A stretch of 64,000 bases of DNA from Amylostereum areolatum (GCA_012932865.1 SAXG01000002.1:1116001-1180000), one strand, 5' to 3'; numbered from the stretch's first letter, positions 1 to 11,617 are shown. The notes: generated by a model not told the origin, from the sequence alone. Numbers and translations are program-made.

Positions 1-585
1 AGGGCCGGTTGAAGGAGACGAGTTACCCGTTCTTGGAGCCCCCAGGACCGAACGCATCCTTGCAGCGGTACGTCAACCGGAGACCCGTACGAGATCGAGC
101 GGATGCTGACGGTGCAGTGCAGACCTCAGGATGTCATCATCTTTATGATTGGGGGGACGACGTACGAGGAGGCGAGGACGATCTCGTTGCTGAACCAGGA
201 CGGGTCGGCGAGCGGCGCGGCGGGGACGCGGTTGCTCCTCGGGGGGACGTGCGTGCACAATTCATCGAGGTGCGCTCCCGCTCTTCCTCTCCTCCCTCCC
301 TCGTCGCTGACCACCGCTTCCCGGGCCAGTTTCCTGGAGATGGTGAACGCGGCCGCGGCGGGGTTCCCGCCGTCGGTGTACGAGCCGCCGCCGGAGTCGG
401 CGTCGAACGCGCCGGCGCTGAATCTGAACCTGGGAGGGGTGAACGTGAGCTTGGGCGGGGCGGGCGGGGCGGGGGTGTACAGGACGAGCGGCGAGAACGG
501 GATTCAAGCGGACGGGCTGAGGGATGGGATGCGGAATTTGCTGGGGCGGGTGAAGCAGGGCGTGGACCGGATCGGGTTGCAGTAG
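1..585 (+). CDS. VPS45: Vacuolar sorting SM protein Vps45, C-terminal part
   Basis: This is the 3' end of a Sec1/Munc18-family gene; the 5' part lies left of the window. SM proteins bind syntaxin-type t-SNAREs; Vps45 acts with the Tlg2-type SNARE in Golgi/endosome traffic. Exons are 1-67, 123-269 and 330-585. Splicing joins the segment GRLKETSYPFLEPP to the conserved core RPQDVIIFMIGGTTYEEAR, then to HNSSSFLEMV; these are hallmark C-terminal motifs of Vps45. Introns are 55 and 60 nt, both GT-AG. The tail after about residue 90 of the visible part is rich in Ala, Pro and Gly and poorly conserved, as is common at this end. The family call is firm because the three motifs appear in order; nothing can be said about the missing N-terminal domains. 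Confidence 0.9.
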
Positions 586-869
586 GCGTAATTGCTCTGC
601 TTATTTACATGCATGCTTGTTCGGCGTGGCGGTCGAACGTAGGAAAAAAGACGGGGGTGAACGGATTCCAATTGTACCTAGGGCCACCGCGAGCATGTGA
701 CCGGGCAGCCGGGCCGGGACACGTAGCAACGGGCGCTTGTTGGTTCATAACCACGTCGGTCTCCTCCGCTCGCTTCTCTCACCTTTCCTCAACACCTATA
801 CTCCTCCCCGTGCGGGCTTCGGGCGACCTCTACACTTCCCCCCTCTCCCTTTCTACCGGCCACCTCACC

Positions 870-2719
870 ATGGCAAAGGGTCTCTTCGGCGCTCTCAGAG
901 GCGTCGACGCCTTTGGCAAGGTTCGTGCGCGGTTTGCTCGGGGCTCCGGTTTCCGTTTCACGAATGGCTTTGGTCTCTGTGCGCGTTGCAGACTATGGAG
1001 GACGTCAAGGTCAAGACGCGTACTGGCGCCTTCTGTACGTTCCGTTTGCGCTGATATCCACGCTCACGTTATCCGTTGACGTGGACGGCACCGCTGACGT
1101 CGTTTTTGGCTGCAGTGACTTTGCTGTCCGCCGCGATCATTCTCGCGTTTACCACGATGGAGTTTCTGGACTATCGGAGGGTCAACATCGACACCTCCGT
1201 CGTCGTCGACAGGAGTCGAGGCGAGAAGCTGACCGTGCACTTGAACGTCACGTTCCCGAGAGTACCCTGCTATCGTGAGTCGCACTCGCTCTTTCCGACT
1301 TGCACCCCCTCTCGCGTGTGCACGCATACATCCACTCCATCTCCCCCCTCCCCCCCCTCACGCGGCGTCACTGACCGCGAAACCCCAGTGCTCTCGTTGG
1401 ACGTCATGGACATCTCCGGCGAATCCCAACGCGACATCTCCCACCACGTCCTCAAAACCCGGCTCACCAGCACCGGCGCGGTCGTGCCCAACTCCCAGGT
1501 CGCCGAGCTGCGCAACGAGATCGACAAACTGAACGAGCAGCGCGCGGACGGCTACTGCGGCTCCTGCTACGGCGGCGTCGCCCCCGCGAGCGGGTGCTGC
1601 AACACGTGCGACAGCGTGCGCGAGGCGTACGTTGCCAAGGGCTGGAGCTTCTCCAACCCAGGCGCGATCGAGCAGGTGCGCGCGGTTTTTGGCTCCCCCT
1701 TCCCCCTCCCCACGCGCAGGGTCGCTGAGAATTTTTCGTGTTTGGGTCGACCAGTGCGTGGAGGAGCACTGGTCCGAGCGTCTGAAGGAGCAGGCGGGCG
1801 AGGGCTGCAACGTCCAGGGCCGCGTGCGCGTGAACAAGGTCGTGGGCAACATCCACCTCTCGCCCGGCCGCTCCTTCCAATCGTCCGCGTCGAACATCTA
1901 CGACCTCGTCCCGTACCTCAAGGAAGACGGCAACCGGCACGACTTCAGCCACACCATCCACCGGCTCGCGTTCGCGGCCGACGACGAGTATAATCCGAAC
2001 AAGGCCAAGATCAGCAAGAGCATGCGCGAGGCCCTGGGCATATCGCAGAACCCGCTCGACGGGCACATCGCGCGGGTGCGTTTTTCGTCGCTTTGGTCGT
2101 CGCGTGGGGGCATGGGCTGATGGGCCGGATATGCGCGTGCGCGCGCGTTGTCCTTTCAGACGTCCAAGGCGCAGTACATGTTCCAGTACTTCCTCAAGGT
2201 CGTCTCCACGCAGTTCCAGCCGCTCGACGGCGGCATCGTGAACTCGCACTCGTACAGCGTCACCCACTTCGAGCGCGACCTCACCACCGGACACGGCGGG
2301 AACACGAACGAGGGCCTGCAGCTTCAGCACGGCGGCTCCGGTATCCCCGGTACGTCTCGTCTCGCTTCGCACCGGTCTCGCAAGGCCGCGACTGACGGGG
2401 CGCGCTTCCCTCCCTCCCCCTTCCCCCCCCTGCAGGCGCGTTCTTCAACTTTGAGATCTCGCCCATCCAGGTGCAGCACGCCGAGACCCGCCAGTCGTTC
2501 GCGCACTTCGTCACATCGTACGTCCGCGTTCTTCCGTACGGTCGTCGCGTCGCTGACCCCCGGCGACCCCCCCCCCTGCCTAGAACATGCGCCATCGTCG
2601 GCGGTGTGCTCACCGTGGCTTCGATTCTGGACAGCGTGCTCTTCGCCACCCAGCGCAGCCTGAAGAAGAGCGGCGTGGCGAACGGCAACGGGCATCCTGC
2701 GGGCGGAAAACTGATGTAA
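870..2719 (+). CDS. ERV46: ER-Golgi COPII vesicle protein Erv46 (ERGIC3 family)
   Basis: Eight exons (870-920, 992-1034, 1116-1274, 1389-1675, 1755-2075, 2160-2349, 2436-2517, 2584-2719) give 422 aa, the usual Erv46 length. The protein cycles between ER and Golgi and with Erv41 forms a retrograde receptor for escaped ER proteins. The start is the CACCATGG context opening MAKGLFGALRGVDAFGK. A first membrane segment (LTLLSAAIILAFTTMEFLDY) follows at about residues 31-50. The large lumenal domain carries the cysteine cluster CGSCYGG...CCNTC. A second membrane helix (VGGVLTVASILDSVLFAT) lies near the C-terminus, followed by a basic cytosolic tail. All junctions are GT-AG and in frame. The order N-tail, TM, lumenal Cys-rich domain, TM, short tail is diagnostic. 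Confidence 0.95.
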
Positions 2720-3189
2720 AGTGGGGATATGGGCCGGGGGGACTAGGGTTACGGCAGTGGTATCGTACCAACACACAGCGCTGAAGGCATATACAGATGC
2801 ACATTCCTGATTGAGCGGGCGTCGGCCCACGGACTGAGCTTGCAACCGGATGTACATGTATGTATCATATTTATGGGGGTGAACACTCGGGCTGCTTCGC
2901 TCCTGAATCCAAGAGTACAGGGAGAGATATAGTACATATGGTGGTACATACGTGAACAGCGTGCAGGGAACATGGAGGAACTCGTACATGCGAACGTAGA
3001 AAACATGGTTTGTCTGGACAACATAGTATGTGTGGACAACAGTGTGAGGTGAATATCAGATAGCATAGAATGGCATGCAACGAGGACATAGAATGGACGG
3101 ACAGACGAGAGGGTGGATAATACACGTCGTACAAAGAGGATCAAAGTCGAACCGCACGAAATTAATAGTCAGAAACCAGATGAGACCGC
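2720..3189 (+). other. Intergenic, convergent 3' ends
   Basis: This stretch separates the convergent ends of ERV46 and the coiled-coil gene. It is AT-richer than the flanking exons, and I see no conserved coding frame or repeat. It presumably holds both 3' UTRs and polyadenylation signals. Confidence 0.6.
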
Positions 3190-4693
3190 TCATCTCCTTT
3201 TCCTCGCACGTCCCGGCGTAGCACCCAAAGCCGCCTCCCCCGACGAATCCGTCGTCGGGGCCTTGCGTTTTCGTCCCGCCGCGGGGGTGTTGGTCGCGCT
3301 CTTCGGTCGACCGACGGGCACGGCGCGGTGCCCGTACACCTCGTTCATATCCTCCTGCAAGCATGTTCAACACAAAAAAACAAGTCAGAGGTCAACGTGA
3401 AAACTCGCGTACCTCCGCGCCCATCATGAGCTCGTCCTCCTCGTCCTCGTCCGCCTCGTCCGCTTTCTCCTCCACAAGCCGTCTCCGCGGCGCCGACCCG
3501 GGCCCACTCGGCCTGCGCACCCTGCGCACCTCGTCCATCGCCATGTCGCGTCCGTCCACGTACTCCCCGCTCCCGTCCTCCCCGCCGTCCGCGTCCTCTT
3601 CGTCCTCGCTCCCTCGGCGCGGTCGCCCTCGCGGCCTGGCGGCGGACTTGCGTCGTTTGGCGGGCGCGGGCGCGGGTTCGGGCGGGCTGAGGTCGTCGTC
3701 CACGGGATCCGCCTCCTCCTCTTTCACGGGCAGCTCGAAGACGGCCTGCACGCGCCGGATGACCTTGGATCGCGGCTGGCTCGGAGGCGCGGCGGTCGCT
3801 GCCTTGCGTGCGCCGGGCGTTGGCGCCGGCGGCGGCGGGGCGCGGGCCTTCGTCGCGGAGGGCGTGGGACCCTTTTCGAGCGCGGGGAGCGGGAGGGAGG
3901 AGGTTGAGGCGCGTTTGGTCGAGGATGAGGCGGTGGAGAAGTCGGGGAGGTCTGCCGTGATGCGTTTTGGGGTGTATGGCGGGACGAAGTGCATCTGTGA
4001 GGCGATGTTGGGGTCGGGTCAGCGGGACATCGAGGGGGGGGGGGGGGGGGGGCGGGGGGCGAAGGGCGAAACGACGCACTTGTTCGGACAGGATGGACTC
4101 GAGCTTGGACGCCAATCGGGAGCGCTCATGGTCAACGCGCAGGAATTGGTCTTTCCAGTCCTGTATCTCGTTGCGGGAGCTCTCCTCCAGACGCAGGCAT
4201 TGGTCCTTCCATTGTTGCGCTTCGCGTCGCAGCTGGGCTATAAGGTCGCTCTGGTGGGTGTTCTGCGCCATGAAATCCGATGGCTTTTTAGCACCTCACG
4301 GAGTCGAAGAAGGCGCGACACGAACCGCGAGATCGGCCTTGTCCAACTGCGCGATGGGAACGTCGGTGAGGCGGGAGGATGGGACGGAACCACACGAACC
4401 AACACACCTCGGCCTTCCACTTGTCCACCTCGACCGCCCACGCCGCGTCTTGCTGCTTTACCGACTGCACTTGGGCGATAGCGTCGTCCCGCTCCCTTCT
4501 GAGCTGGCGGATCTCGTCCCCCGCCTCCGCAAGGCGGGCGCGCTCGCCTTGCTCGTATGCGCGTAGCTGGTGACGCAGGCGGCGTCAGACGCTTCTAAGA
4601 TGCCATGACGGGGAAAAAACAGCATACGGCGGTTACGGTGGCCTGCGAGATGGCTTTGAAGGCATCGGCGAGGATGGTGGAGGGATCTGGCAT
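3190..4693 (-). CDS. Uncharacterised coiled-coil protein with basic low-complexity C-terminus
   Basis: Six exons on the minus strand (4628-4693, 4408-4566, 4326-4346, 4080-4262, 3413-3994, 3190-3354) give 391 aa. All introns are phase 0, and exon 3 is a 21-nt microexon (LDKADLA). Residues about 20-145 form a heptad-like coiled coil rich in E, R and Q (for example ERARLAEAGDEIRQLRRERD). The remainder is Pro/Ala-rich and strongly charged, with acidic clusters (DEADEDEEDE) and basic, possibly nuclear-localising patches (AKRRKS, GRKRKAP, RARKRR at the C-terminus). Intron 4 contains a 19-base homopolymer at 4034-4052. No enzymatic motif is visible and I do not recognise the family. A nuclear structural or adaptor role is only a guess. 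The start is MPDPSTILADAF; an upstream ATG at about 4723 is in a different frame. Confidence 0.7.
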
Positions 4694-4944
4694 CTGCGTT
4701 GTTGATGGAAGTGGCAGACATGTCTGACCGTCGAGCGCGCGTTTGTGTAACACATGACACGTGACCGGTGTCTTTTCCTAGCCATCCTCTCTCACATTGT
4801 GTTTTGACCGTCAGAGTAGGTGCACTAGCGCTGTTCCGAGACAGATGTATAGCAGATGTATGCACCACGAAATAGCCTAGCGGTAGTACACGGCAGTTCC
4901 TGATTCAAATTTCCCTTTCCCTTTGCAATCCTTCCCGTCACTCT

Positions 4945-7754
4945 TTACTCATCGCTCTTCTCGCCGACGTAGGAATCGAACCAACGGAACACCTCGTAAT
5001 GCCATTTGAGACTGAAGGTATGTCATTAGTCACTACTGTTTTTTCAGAGAAGAGGTGCAGGACTGACCTGTTGCCGTGTTTGAGCACCCAGTGGTTCTCG
5101 TCGGGGAAGATCAAGAGGCGACTGGGAATGTTTTGCCTATGACGATGACCAAGTTGTCAGTCTAGGTATCGTTGAACAGGGAGAGAGATGAACTTACTGT
5201 TTCAAAGCGTGGAAGGCGCCGATACCGTCAGTCTCGGGAAGACGGTAGTCCTTGCTGCCGTGGATAACGAGCATGGGAACAGACCACTTCTCCACAAAGT
5301 TACGCGGGTTGAACTTCTCCAAAAGCTTGCGAGGCTCCGGGTCCCAGGGGCGTCCTCCCCACTCGTGGTTAAACTACGGAGACCATGACATGGCTTAGCA
5401 AAGTGGCTCTGAAACCGAAAGAGATTACGCACGAAGAAGAGTTCGTCAGTAGAGAAGCCGTTGTAGGTCGCGTCGAATACACCATCGTGGCAAGCCATAG
5501 CCTTGAACCCGAAGTTGTACTCCGGATGTCCTTGTATCCAGCTTTCATACAAATCAGCATCTGTAGGAGCTACGAGTAAGGTGAGCGCCTACTTGATAGC
5601 GTACCCGCCCCAGCTTGCCCCTGCCGCGACGGCGCGGTCTGCGTCGATTTCAGGATACTTTTCCAGCGCGAACTTCCACCCATTTTGCATGTCGACGAAT
5701 GGCTTTCCTCCCCAGTCCTTGGCGATAGCATCCGTGAGGTCTGCGCGGAGGTTAGCAGAGATATCGGCGAATGGAAGATAGAGGCGCACTTTGTCCAAAG
5801 GTAGTAGAGCCGGTAGGATTGAATGCGAGAACGAAGTAGCCTTGCTGAGCGAATATATTGGGGTTCCACCGAGTTGACCAACGGTCGTCCCAAGCACCCT
5901 GAGGGCCTACACGCGCACTCATTAACCCATGGCCCTCTGTACACCCGAACAAAGTACCCACCGCCGTGAATTAGCAATACGACTGGCCATTTTTTATCCG
6001 AGTTTGCGGTCCAACCCTTCGGTTTCACGGAAAAGCCATGGATCGTCTTGCCCTCGGCACCTTCGAAATAAAAGTGTTCGGGCGGGTTGAGACCCTTGCC
6101 TTCCAGCGCATCCTCGGTGAACTTCGTGACCTGAGCGGCGCCAAGGTTCCACTTCAGTTCTTTAACCTCCCTTGTCGCGCTCAGTTCGGCCTCCAATGCT
6201 TTCAGGCTCCGAATGATGAAAACGTCGTTAGGCCCTTGAAGCGAGCTGCGGCTGAAGATAAGTCGACCCCCTTGGATCGTCTGGAGGCCTGTGGCCGCAC
6301 CAGAGGACGTGAGTGCGCGAGGCGTGGTGTAGTACGACGGAAGCTCCGGGTTCGTCGTGGAGTATGTTGGAGTTTCGGGAACGGGGAGGACAAAGACTTT
6401 GTTCACTGCGTGGTCGCCGGCGGTGAGGTAGAGGAAAGAGGAGTCTTGCGAGAACTATAAGCACATATCGGCCACGAATGAGCAGTATCCAGACACGTTG
6501 TTAGTGAACTTACGGCAAGTCCATCAGGGGAACGATCCCAAGTTTGAGTGAGCGTGTAACGAACATCCCTGGTCAAGTCGTAAATGACGATCTTGGCGCT
6601 GCATCGTCGCTGAGCACATGAGGTTTTCAGAAAGTTGCAAGAGCATACCGATCAGCCTCGTAGCCATCTTCATCCAGCTCAAGCCATGCGACTTTGTCAC
6701 CTTGGTGGTTAAAGACCGGGTTGTGTGTTGCACCTTGTTTCCCGGAAGTCAACTCCTTGGGCTTGGAAGTACCATCGAAGGGGACGATATACACCTGCCG
6801 GGAACCCGCCGTCAGGAGGTGGGTAGCACCACTAAGTGGAAGAAATGCATACATTCTGCTTAGTGTGCCATGCCTCGGGGAGTTCTGGATCCTTTGTCGT
6901 ATACACGATGTTGTGCTCGGAGATATCGAAATCGTCGGTACCGCCGAAAGGCTCAACAGGGGAATGCTGTGATAGTGCATACGGTGAGCGTTTGCGCAGC
7001 ATCAAGGAGCAGGGCGACTTGCATGTCCAGTGTCCTGTAACACGTTGATGAAATCGTCGCCAAAGTGCCATTTGCGGTCAGGATCTTGGTACAGCTTCAC
7101 AGTGAAGAGCGACGGCTGTTTAGGGCCAGTCCAGGTATCCCAATGGCGTTCGTATACATCGTCGTACACCAAAGCCGTGTTGCCTCTGTTCTCCCATTCT
7201 TCGTCACCGGTCTTGACGCGTGTGAGGTTTCCGTCGGTGAAGACGTAGTCTGAGAATACCAGGGTGCCCGTCTTCATGGCATAGCGAAAGTTAGAAGCCG
7301 AGGTTGTGGGGAATTTCCCGATGAGTGTGGGAGGTTCTGGGGTCGAGAGGGAGGGCGTGGAAGACGTGGAAAAGCGGATATCGATCGCGTACAGCGATGA
7401 GGTCTTTGTTTCTGAATCCGCAACGACGTGTCCGACAGTGAGAGGGCCAATCCAGAATGCTTCTCCTCCCTGGGCAAGCGGGATTTCCAGAGGGGCAACG
7501 GGTGACTCGAGGGGAGCAATGTAGATGAACTTGTGGTTTCTGTGGACCGCGACGTCATCGTCAGCAAACAAGCCAGGATTGTGGAGGTATACAACGCACT
7601 TTTTCTCCTCGAATGAGTATTTCGAGACGGGGACGAGAGCAAAGTCGCCCGCAAGGTTCGCAACCCCCGCACCCGGACGCGCGAGTTCGACGAGATCCTT
7701 GGGCGTGAACCTGTCGGCACCCGCTTTCAACTTGAATTCCCTGACCTGAGACAT
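4945..7754 (-). CDS. S9 prolyl-oligopeptidase family dipeptidyl peptidase (DPP5-like)
   Basis: Eleven exons (7023-7754, 6853-6966, 6649-6794, 6514-6598, 5962-6454, 5790-5906, 5593-5740, 5433-5541, 5198-5373, 5068-5136, 4945-5011) encode 751 aa. The N-terminal two-thirds is a beta-propeller with repeated beta-strand segments. The C-terminal alpha/beta-hydrolase domain has [14 protein letters not shown], the nucleophile motif GASWGG (Ser), the Asp in [13 protein letters not shown] and the His in [10 protein letters not shown]. These enzymes cleave dipeptides from peptide N-termini; fungal DPP5 proteins are often secreted. I start at MSQVREF. An in-frame ATG at 7835 adds 27 residues that could be a targeting sequence, but it lies upstream of the start site expected from the TATA box at 7847. 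Intron 1 (6967-7022) uses a GC donor (GCAAGT). Confidence 0.9.
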
Positions 7755-8070
7755 GGCGCCGGGAAGAGCTGTAGGCGTTCGGAAGGGTATTTGGGCGGCA
7801 AGACCGCCGAGGACAGATAGACGGGGAAACCACATCGTGGACGTCCCTTATAAACCCGTGTCGCGGAAGGAAGCGGATGACCGGGGCGGTTTTGAGTCTC
7901 GCTCAAAGCTATTTCTCACATGCGCTCAGGAAGATCGAGGACAAATCGATGAGTATTAGATGGGCCCGCGATGAAGGCGAACCCGAATGAATGAACGAAG
8001 CGTCCAAACGAATGCACACAGCAGACGAGGCAAGACCGAGGAGAATACATACACTACAGATAACATAAAC
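7755..8070 (-). promoter_or_regulatory. Promoter of the S9 peptidase, with TATA-like box
   Basis: On the minus strand the element TTTATAAG occupies 7847-7854, about 93 bases before the chosen ATG (7754). The remainder to the MRT4 stop codon shows no coding frame. It holds the peptidase 5' UTR and promoter and the MRT4 3' UTR. Confidence 0.5.
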
Positions 8071-9034
8071 CTACTCCTCGGACATCTCCTCGTCCTCGTC
8101 TCCACCATCCTCCTCATCGCTCACCGTCGCAAACTCTGGCTCGTCAATCTGCACGACCTCTCCACTGTCCGCTTCCCACCGCGCCTTCAACCCGACCCTA
8201 AACTCGACCATCTTCTCGCCGATCAGCTTCAACAGCTGCGCCTGCTCACTTGTGAGCTTTTTGCCCTTTTCGCAAAGCTGATGTGGGTTTTCGAGGGTCG
8301 GGACGCCCTTGCGCATCGTGGTGCTTAGTCCAAGCTTGCGAAGCTGCGTCTCCTCGTTGTGCGGGAAGGGTTCTGGGGGATCTGAATGGTGTTGCATAAC
8401 AGGCCCTGCGGGGAGAATAACGGTGCGGGTCGCGCGGTTGCCTGATCGTGCAAAGTCGGGTTGGTGGAAGTCTTTGAACCATTCAATGACTTCTTGTGGC
8501 TCGGTGTTGGTGAATATTAGACCAACTTGACCTTTTATTTGCTGATAGGGGATGAGGACCGTGTTACCGCAACACAGAGGAGTTACGCACCGTGGAAAGT
8601 TTGGCGAGACCTGGTCGGTGCTCCTCTTCGGGGGAGGTCCCGAGAGCTTTTGCCATGACGGCTGCTCTTCCGAAGAAAAGTCGTGCAGAGCTAAAGAAAC
8701 GGGTTAGAGTTGGGTGCACAAGAAAATAAACGAGGACGCACTCCTTCCATAACTTCCGCACAGTTTTGAGATGCGCATTCCGCATGTTACCGACTTCAAA
8801 GATCCAGCAGTACTTCCATTTCTCCACGTTCTCCTGAAGCTATACGATCGAGCAATCAATGTGTAGAACCGCGAGGAAGGTGGTAATAAATGCGCACCTC
8901 GGCAATCTGAGCAGTCTTGTGCTCTCTGGTCTTTTTATCGACCTTGGTCAAGGACTACTAAAAAGCGTTGGACTAATACAACGCATGGAAAGAGGATTGC
9001 ACGCACCGAGCTTTTGCCTCTTGGATTTTGGCAT
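8071..9034 (-). CDS. MRT4: Ribosome assembly factor Mrt4 (P0-like)
   Basis: Mrt4 is a nucleolar paralogue of ribosomal stalk protein P0. It occupies the P0 site on pre-60S particles and is later exchanged. Exons are about 9005-9034, 8898-8954, 8742-8839, 8591-8690 and 8071-8541, about 251 aa. Family features are the basic start MPKSKRQKL, the L10/P0-like segment KYCWIFEVGNMRNAHLKTVR, SARLFFGRAAVMAKALG, and the second domain with GQVGLIFTNTEPQEVIEWF. The C-terminus is acidic (DEEDGGDEDEEMSEE). Intron 1 does not close in frame with its good GTGCGT donor. Either a GC donor at 9003-9004 is used, or the CC pair at 8952-8953 carries one extra base, which would give KLVVLTKV. The gene is divergent from DOHH, with about 40 bases between start codons. 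Confidence 0.9.
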
Positions 9035-9073
9035 GGTGGTCGGAGCGGAAGGGAAAATATGAGCAGTCCGAAA

Positions 9074-10385
9074 ATGGCAATAAGCCAATCTTCCTTCCCG
9101 GCCTCCATGGCGCCCTCCGTCTCCCAAGCAGAGCTTCAAAATCTCGAGGCCTCCCTCCTCAATACCTCCGGGAATGTCCCACTTCACAACCGTTTTAGGG
9201 CTCTCTTCACCCTTAAGTCGCTCAAGAATGAGGAAGCGATTCGTATAATCTCAAAAGGTGGGGATCTATCTTCGCGTTTTCTTCTTGCTCAAATTGATGT
9301 AAAAAAGGATTTCAGGATCCATCCGCCTTGTTAAAACACGAGCTTGCGTACTGTCTTGGACAAATGAAGAGTGTGGCGGCGTTGCCGACCCTTGAGTCGG
9401 TGTTGGCCGATGTGAGCGAGGATCCCTATGGTTCGACATGAGGTGAGGTGTCTTTGCCTCACTCGTCAAACCCGCTGACGGCATTCTCACGACATCTGAA
9501 GGCTGCAGAAGCCATGGGTGCAATATCTTCACAAACATCCCTGACCCATCCTGAGAAAGTTCTGCCACGACTCGGATCGTGCTGTTCGTGAAACGTGCGA
9601 AATCGCTCTCGCAAGAATCGAGTGGGATTATTCGGAAGAGGGGTTGCAACAGCAGCAAGCGACGTTAGCAGATGAACCCCAGTAAGTTTTGCTCACAGAT
9701 TCGCCGAACTTGTGCTCACTGGTTACGCTAGAACGTACACGTCTATCGATCCTGCACCACCCACATCCGGTCTATTTGCTGGGCGACCCAAGCCGGAAGC
9801 CTTGACCTGACGAGAGCATCGCATGACCTCCGAACAAAGCTATTGGACACCAAGCTCCCTCTATTTGAGCGTTATCGTGCTATGTTTGCCCTCCGTAATA
9901 TCGGCACACCTAAGGCCGTCGATGCCCTCGCCGATGGGTTCTTGGACGACAGCGCTCTCTTCAAGTGTGTTTCTTTCTTTATACTCTGTGAGTAGTACTG
10001 ACTTGTTCTCTCATTCTCTAGGCACGAGATTGCGTTTGTATTCGGACAGCTTCTATCCCCTCATTCTGTCCCATGTCTTGTCCGCGTCCTGCGAGATTCC
10101 AATGAATCCGACATGGTCCGACACGAGGCTGCCGAGGCGCTCGGAGGGATTGCCACACCAGAAGTTTTTCCCCATCTCAAGGAATACCTTTCACGAGAAG
10201 ATGCCCCAGTGGTCGTAAGAGAGAGCTGTCAAGTTGCTCTCGACATGTATGAGGTAGGCTTGCCGCTGTAAGTCTTCTTCTCGACACACCTCTGACACTA
10301 CCTCCAGTATGAAAACTCGAATCAATTCCAGTACGCCAATGGCCTGGAGATGTCCCCGTTGGCCCCCGTATCCGTGGAGGCCTAG
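9074..10385 (+). CDS. LIA1: Deoxyhypusine hydroxylase (HEAT-repeat, di-iron)
   Basis: Deoxyhypusine hydroxylase completes hypusine formation on eIF5A. Exons are 9074-9257, 9308-9442, 9502-9681, 9732-9964, 10022-10253 and 10308-10385, about 346 aa when three frame breaks are ignored. The two halves carry the paired His-Glu iron ligands: [10 protein letters not shown] and [10 protein letters not shown], then [10 protein letters not shown] and [11 protein letters not shown]. Breaks lie at the CCC run 9424-9426 (one base too many), the CCC run 9545-9547 (one too many) and after G9804 (one too few). Each is a homopolymer-length change, and the sequence between them is fully conserved, so sequencing error is likelier than decay. 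In-frame ATGs also exist at 9059 and 9107; 9074 has the best context. Confidence 0.85.
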
Positions 10386-10980
10386 TCTTCAACGAAACAA
10401 GACGTATAAAATGTAGCCTTATCCACCAACAACTGGCACCCCTCGCGTGTTTTTGCGACTTGCCTGTCACTTATATTGTATCAACAGCTGTCGCGATATC
10501 AATATGATCCTGTGTCCCGTCGTCGATTCGGAAGGGCAGTTTTCGAAGCGCAAGTCTTGCGCTTGGTAGGCCATTATTCTAGTTCTAGCGATTGTGGTCT
10601 TACCCAACTCAATCAAATGGCCAGAACGACACCACCTTCCTATCGGTTCTCCCCTCCACGCTCCCCACTTCGGCATCTTCCTCAAAAGCACTGCAGGACC
10701 ACGTATGCACTCGGACCGTCGGACGAGTCAGAGGTTTGGAAGCAGCCAGAACATTCCAGAGTCTGCCGAGTTTTGCCGGATAGACCGATGTATTGCGGAC
10801 GTCAGGAAAGACTGCTCGAACGCTCTCGAAAGCCTGCCGACGAGTCGACCGTGGCCAGATGGCGCTTCCCGACGGCACCACAACACGCAAGATCATTCCA
10901 GACACCCTACATGACCACGTATTTAAGGACGCGCTGACCCTATAGTCTTCCGGTCCCAGTAACCACCACCATCATCGACA
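10386..10980 (+). promoter_or_regulatory. Heat-shock promoter region upstream of sHSP
   Basis: This 595-base gap leads into the small heat-shock gene. It contains a heat-shock element of three alternating units (GAAcaTTCcaGAg) at 10749-10761, a weaker TTCcaGA half-site at 10896-10902, and a TATA-like ATTTAAG at 10921-10927, about 55 bases before the ATG. ORFs covering this stretch show no recognisable protein features and are probably chance. Confidence 0.6.
10749..10761 (+). promoter_or_regulatory. Heat-shock element (HSF binding site)
   Basis: GAA-n2-TTC-n2-GA matches the alternating nGAAn/nTTCn array bound by trimeric heat-shock factor. It lies about 220 bases before the start of the small heat-shock protein gene, which fits the gene's identity. 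Confidence 0.6.
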
Positions 10981-11617
10981 ATGTCCCTTGCTCGCCAATT
11001 CTTCCGCGAATTCCGTCCCCTCTTCCGAATGCTCGAAGAGCCTTTGGGCCGTCACCCAGGCTTCACAGCTTTACCTTCACGTGTCTTCCTCGATGATCCT
11101 TTCCTCAATGCTTCTCTTTCTCAGGTAGCGCGGCCAGCGGTCGATGTGACAGAAGAAGGGGACCAATATGTCGTCGAGGCCGAGCTTCCAGGAGTAAAGA
11201 GGGAGGACATAGACGTTCGTATCGGAGATGGTGGTCGGAGCGTAACCATCGAAGGCAAGATTGTCCAAAGGAGTGCGCTTCCAGCCATTGCTGAGGCTGC
11301 TACGACCACCGTCGACGTCAATAACGCTGCTACAGAAGGTTAGTTCCGTATATCTGTGTCACTGGCGCCGATGAGGGCTTACCAGTGATTCCGTAGGTTC
11401 AGAACCGAGCGCAACCACAGTAGCAAAGCAAGAGCAGCCCTCTAACCAACTCTCGGTCGAGCGCACCTTTTCAGGGAGCACCACATTTACGCGTACAGTG
11501 TACTTGCCCCGCCCGGTCGATGCGAACGGTGTCTCGGCAAAGCTGGCAGATGGGATTTTGACGTTGAGGATCCCTAGGGCAGAGGAGCCGGGGAGCGTGA
11601 AAATAAATGTCGAGTAA
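10981..11617 (+). CDS. Small heat-shock protein (Hsp20, alpha-crystallin domain)
   Basis: Two exons (10981-11338, 11397-11617) encode 192 aa. Small HSPs are ATP-independent holdase chaperones that form oligomers. The N-terminal arm (MSLARQFFREFRPLFRM) is followed by the alpha-crystallin domain starting at ARPAVDVTEEGDQYVVEAEL and PGVKREDIDVRI, with the closing strand VERTFSGSTTFTRTVYLP and the hallmark DGILTLRIPR near the C-terminus. An insert of about 50 residues rich in Ala, Thr and Gln (around the intron) separates strands within the domain. This is common in fungal Hsp20s. The upstream heat-shock element supports heat induction. Confidence 0.93.

Noticed and set aside
4965..4985. tRNA B-box-like GGTTCGATTCC on the minus strand
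   Set aside because: It lies inside the last exon of the S9 peptidase (RWFDSY) and no A box or cloverleaf fits.
9074..10385. DOHH as a pseudogene with three frameshifts
   Set aside because: All three breaks are single-base homopolymer-length changes, His-Glu motifs and splice sites are intact, and the gene is expected to be needed.
10476..10937. 153-aa plus-strand ORF upstream of the sHSP
   Set aside because: It overlaps the heat-shock element and TATA-like box, and its composition is random.
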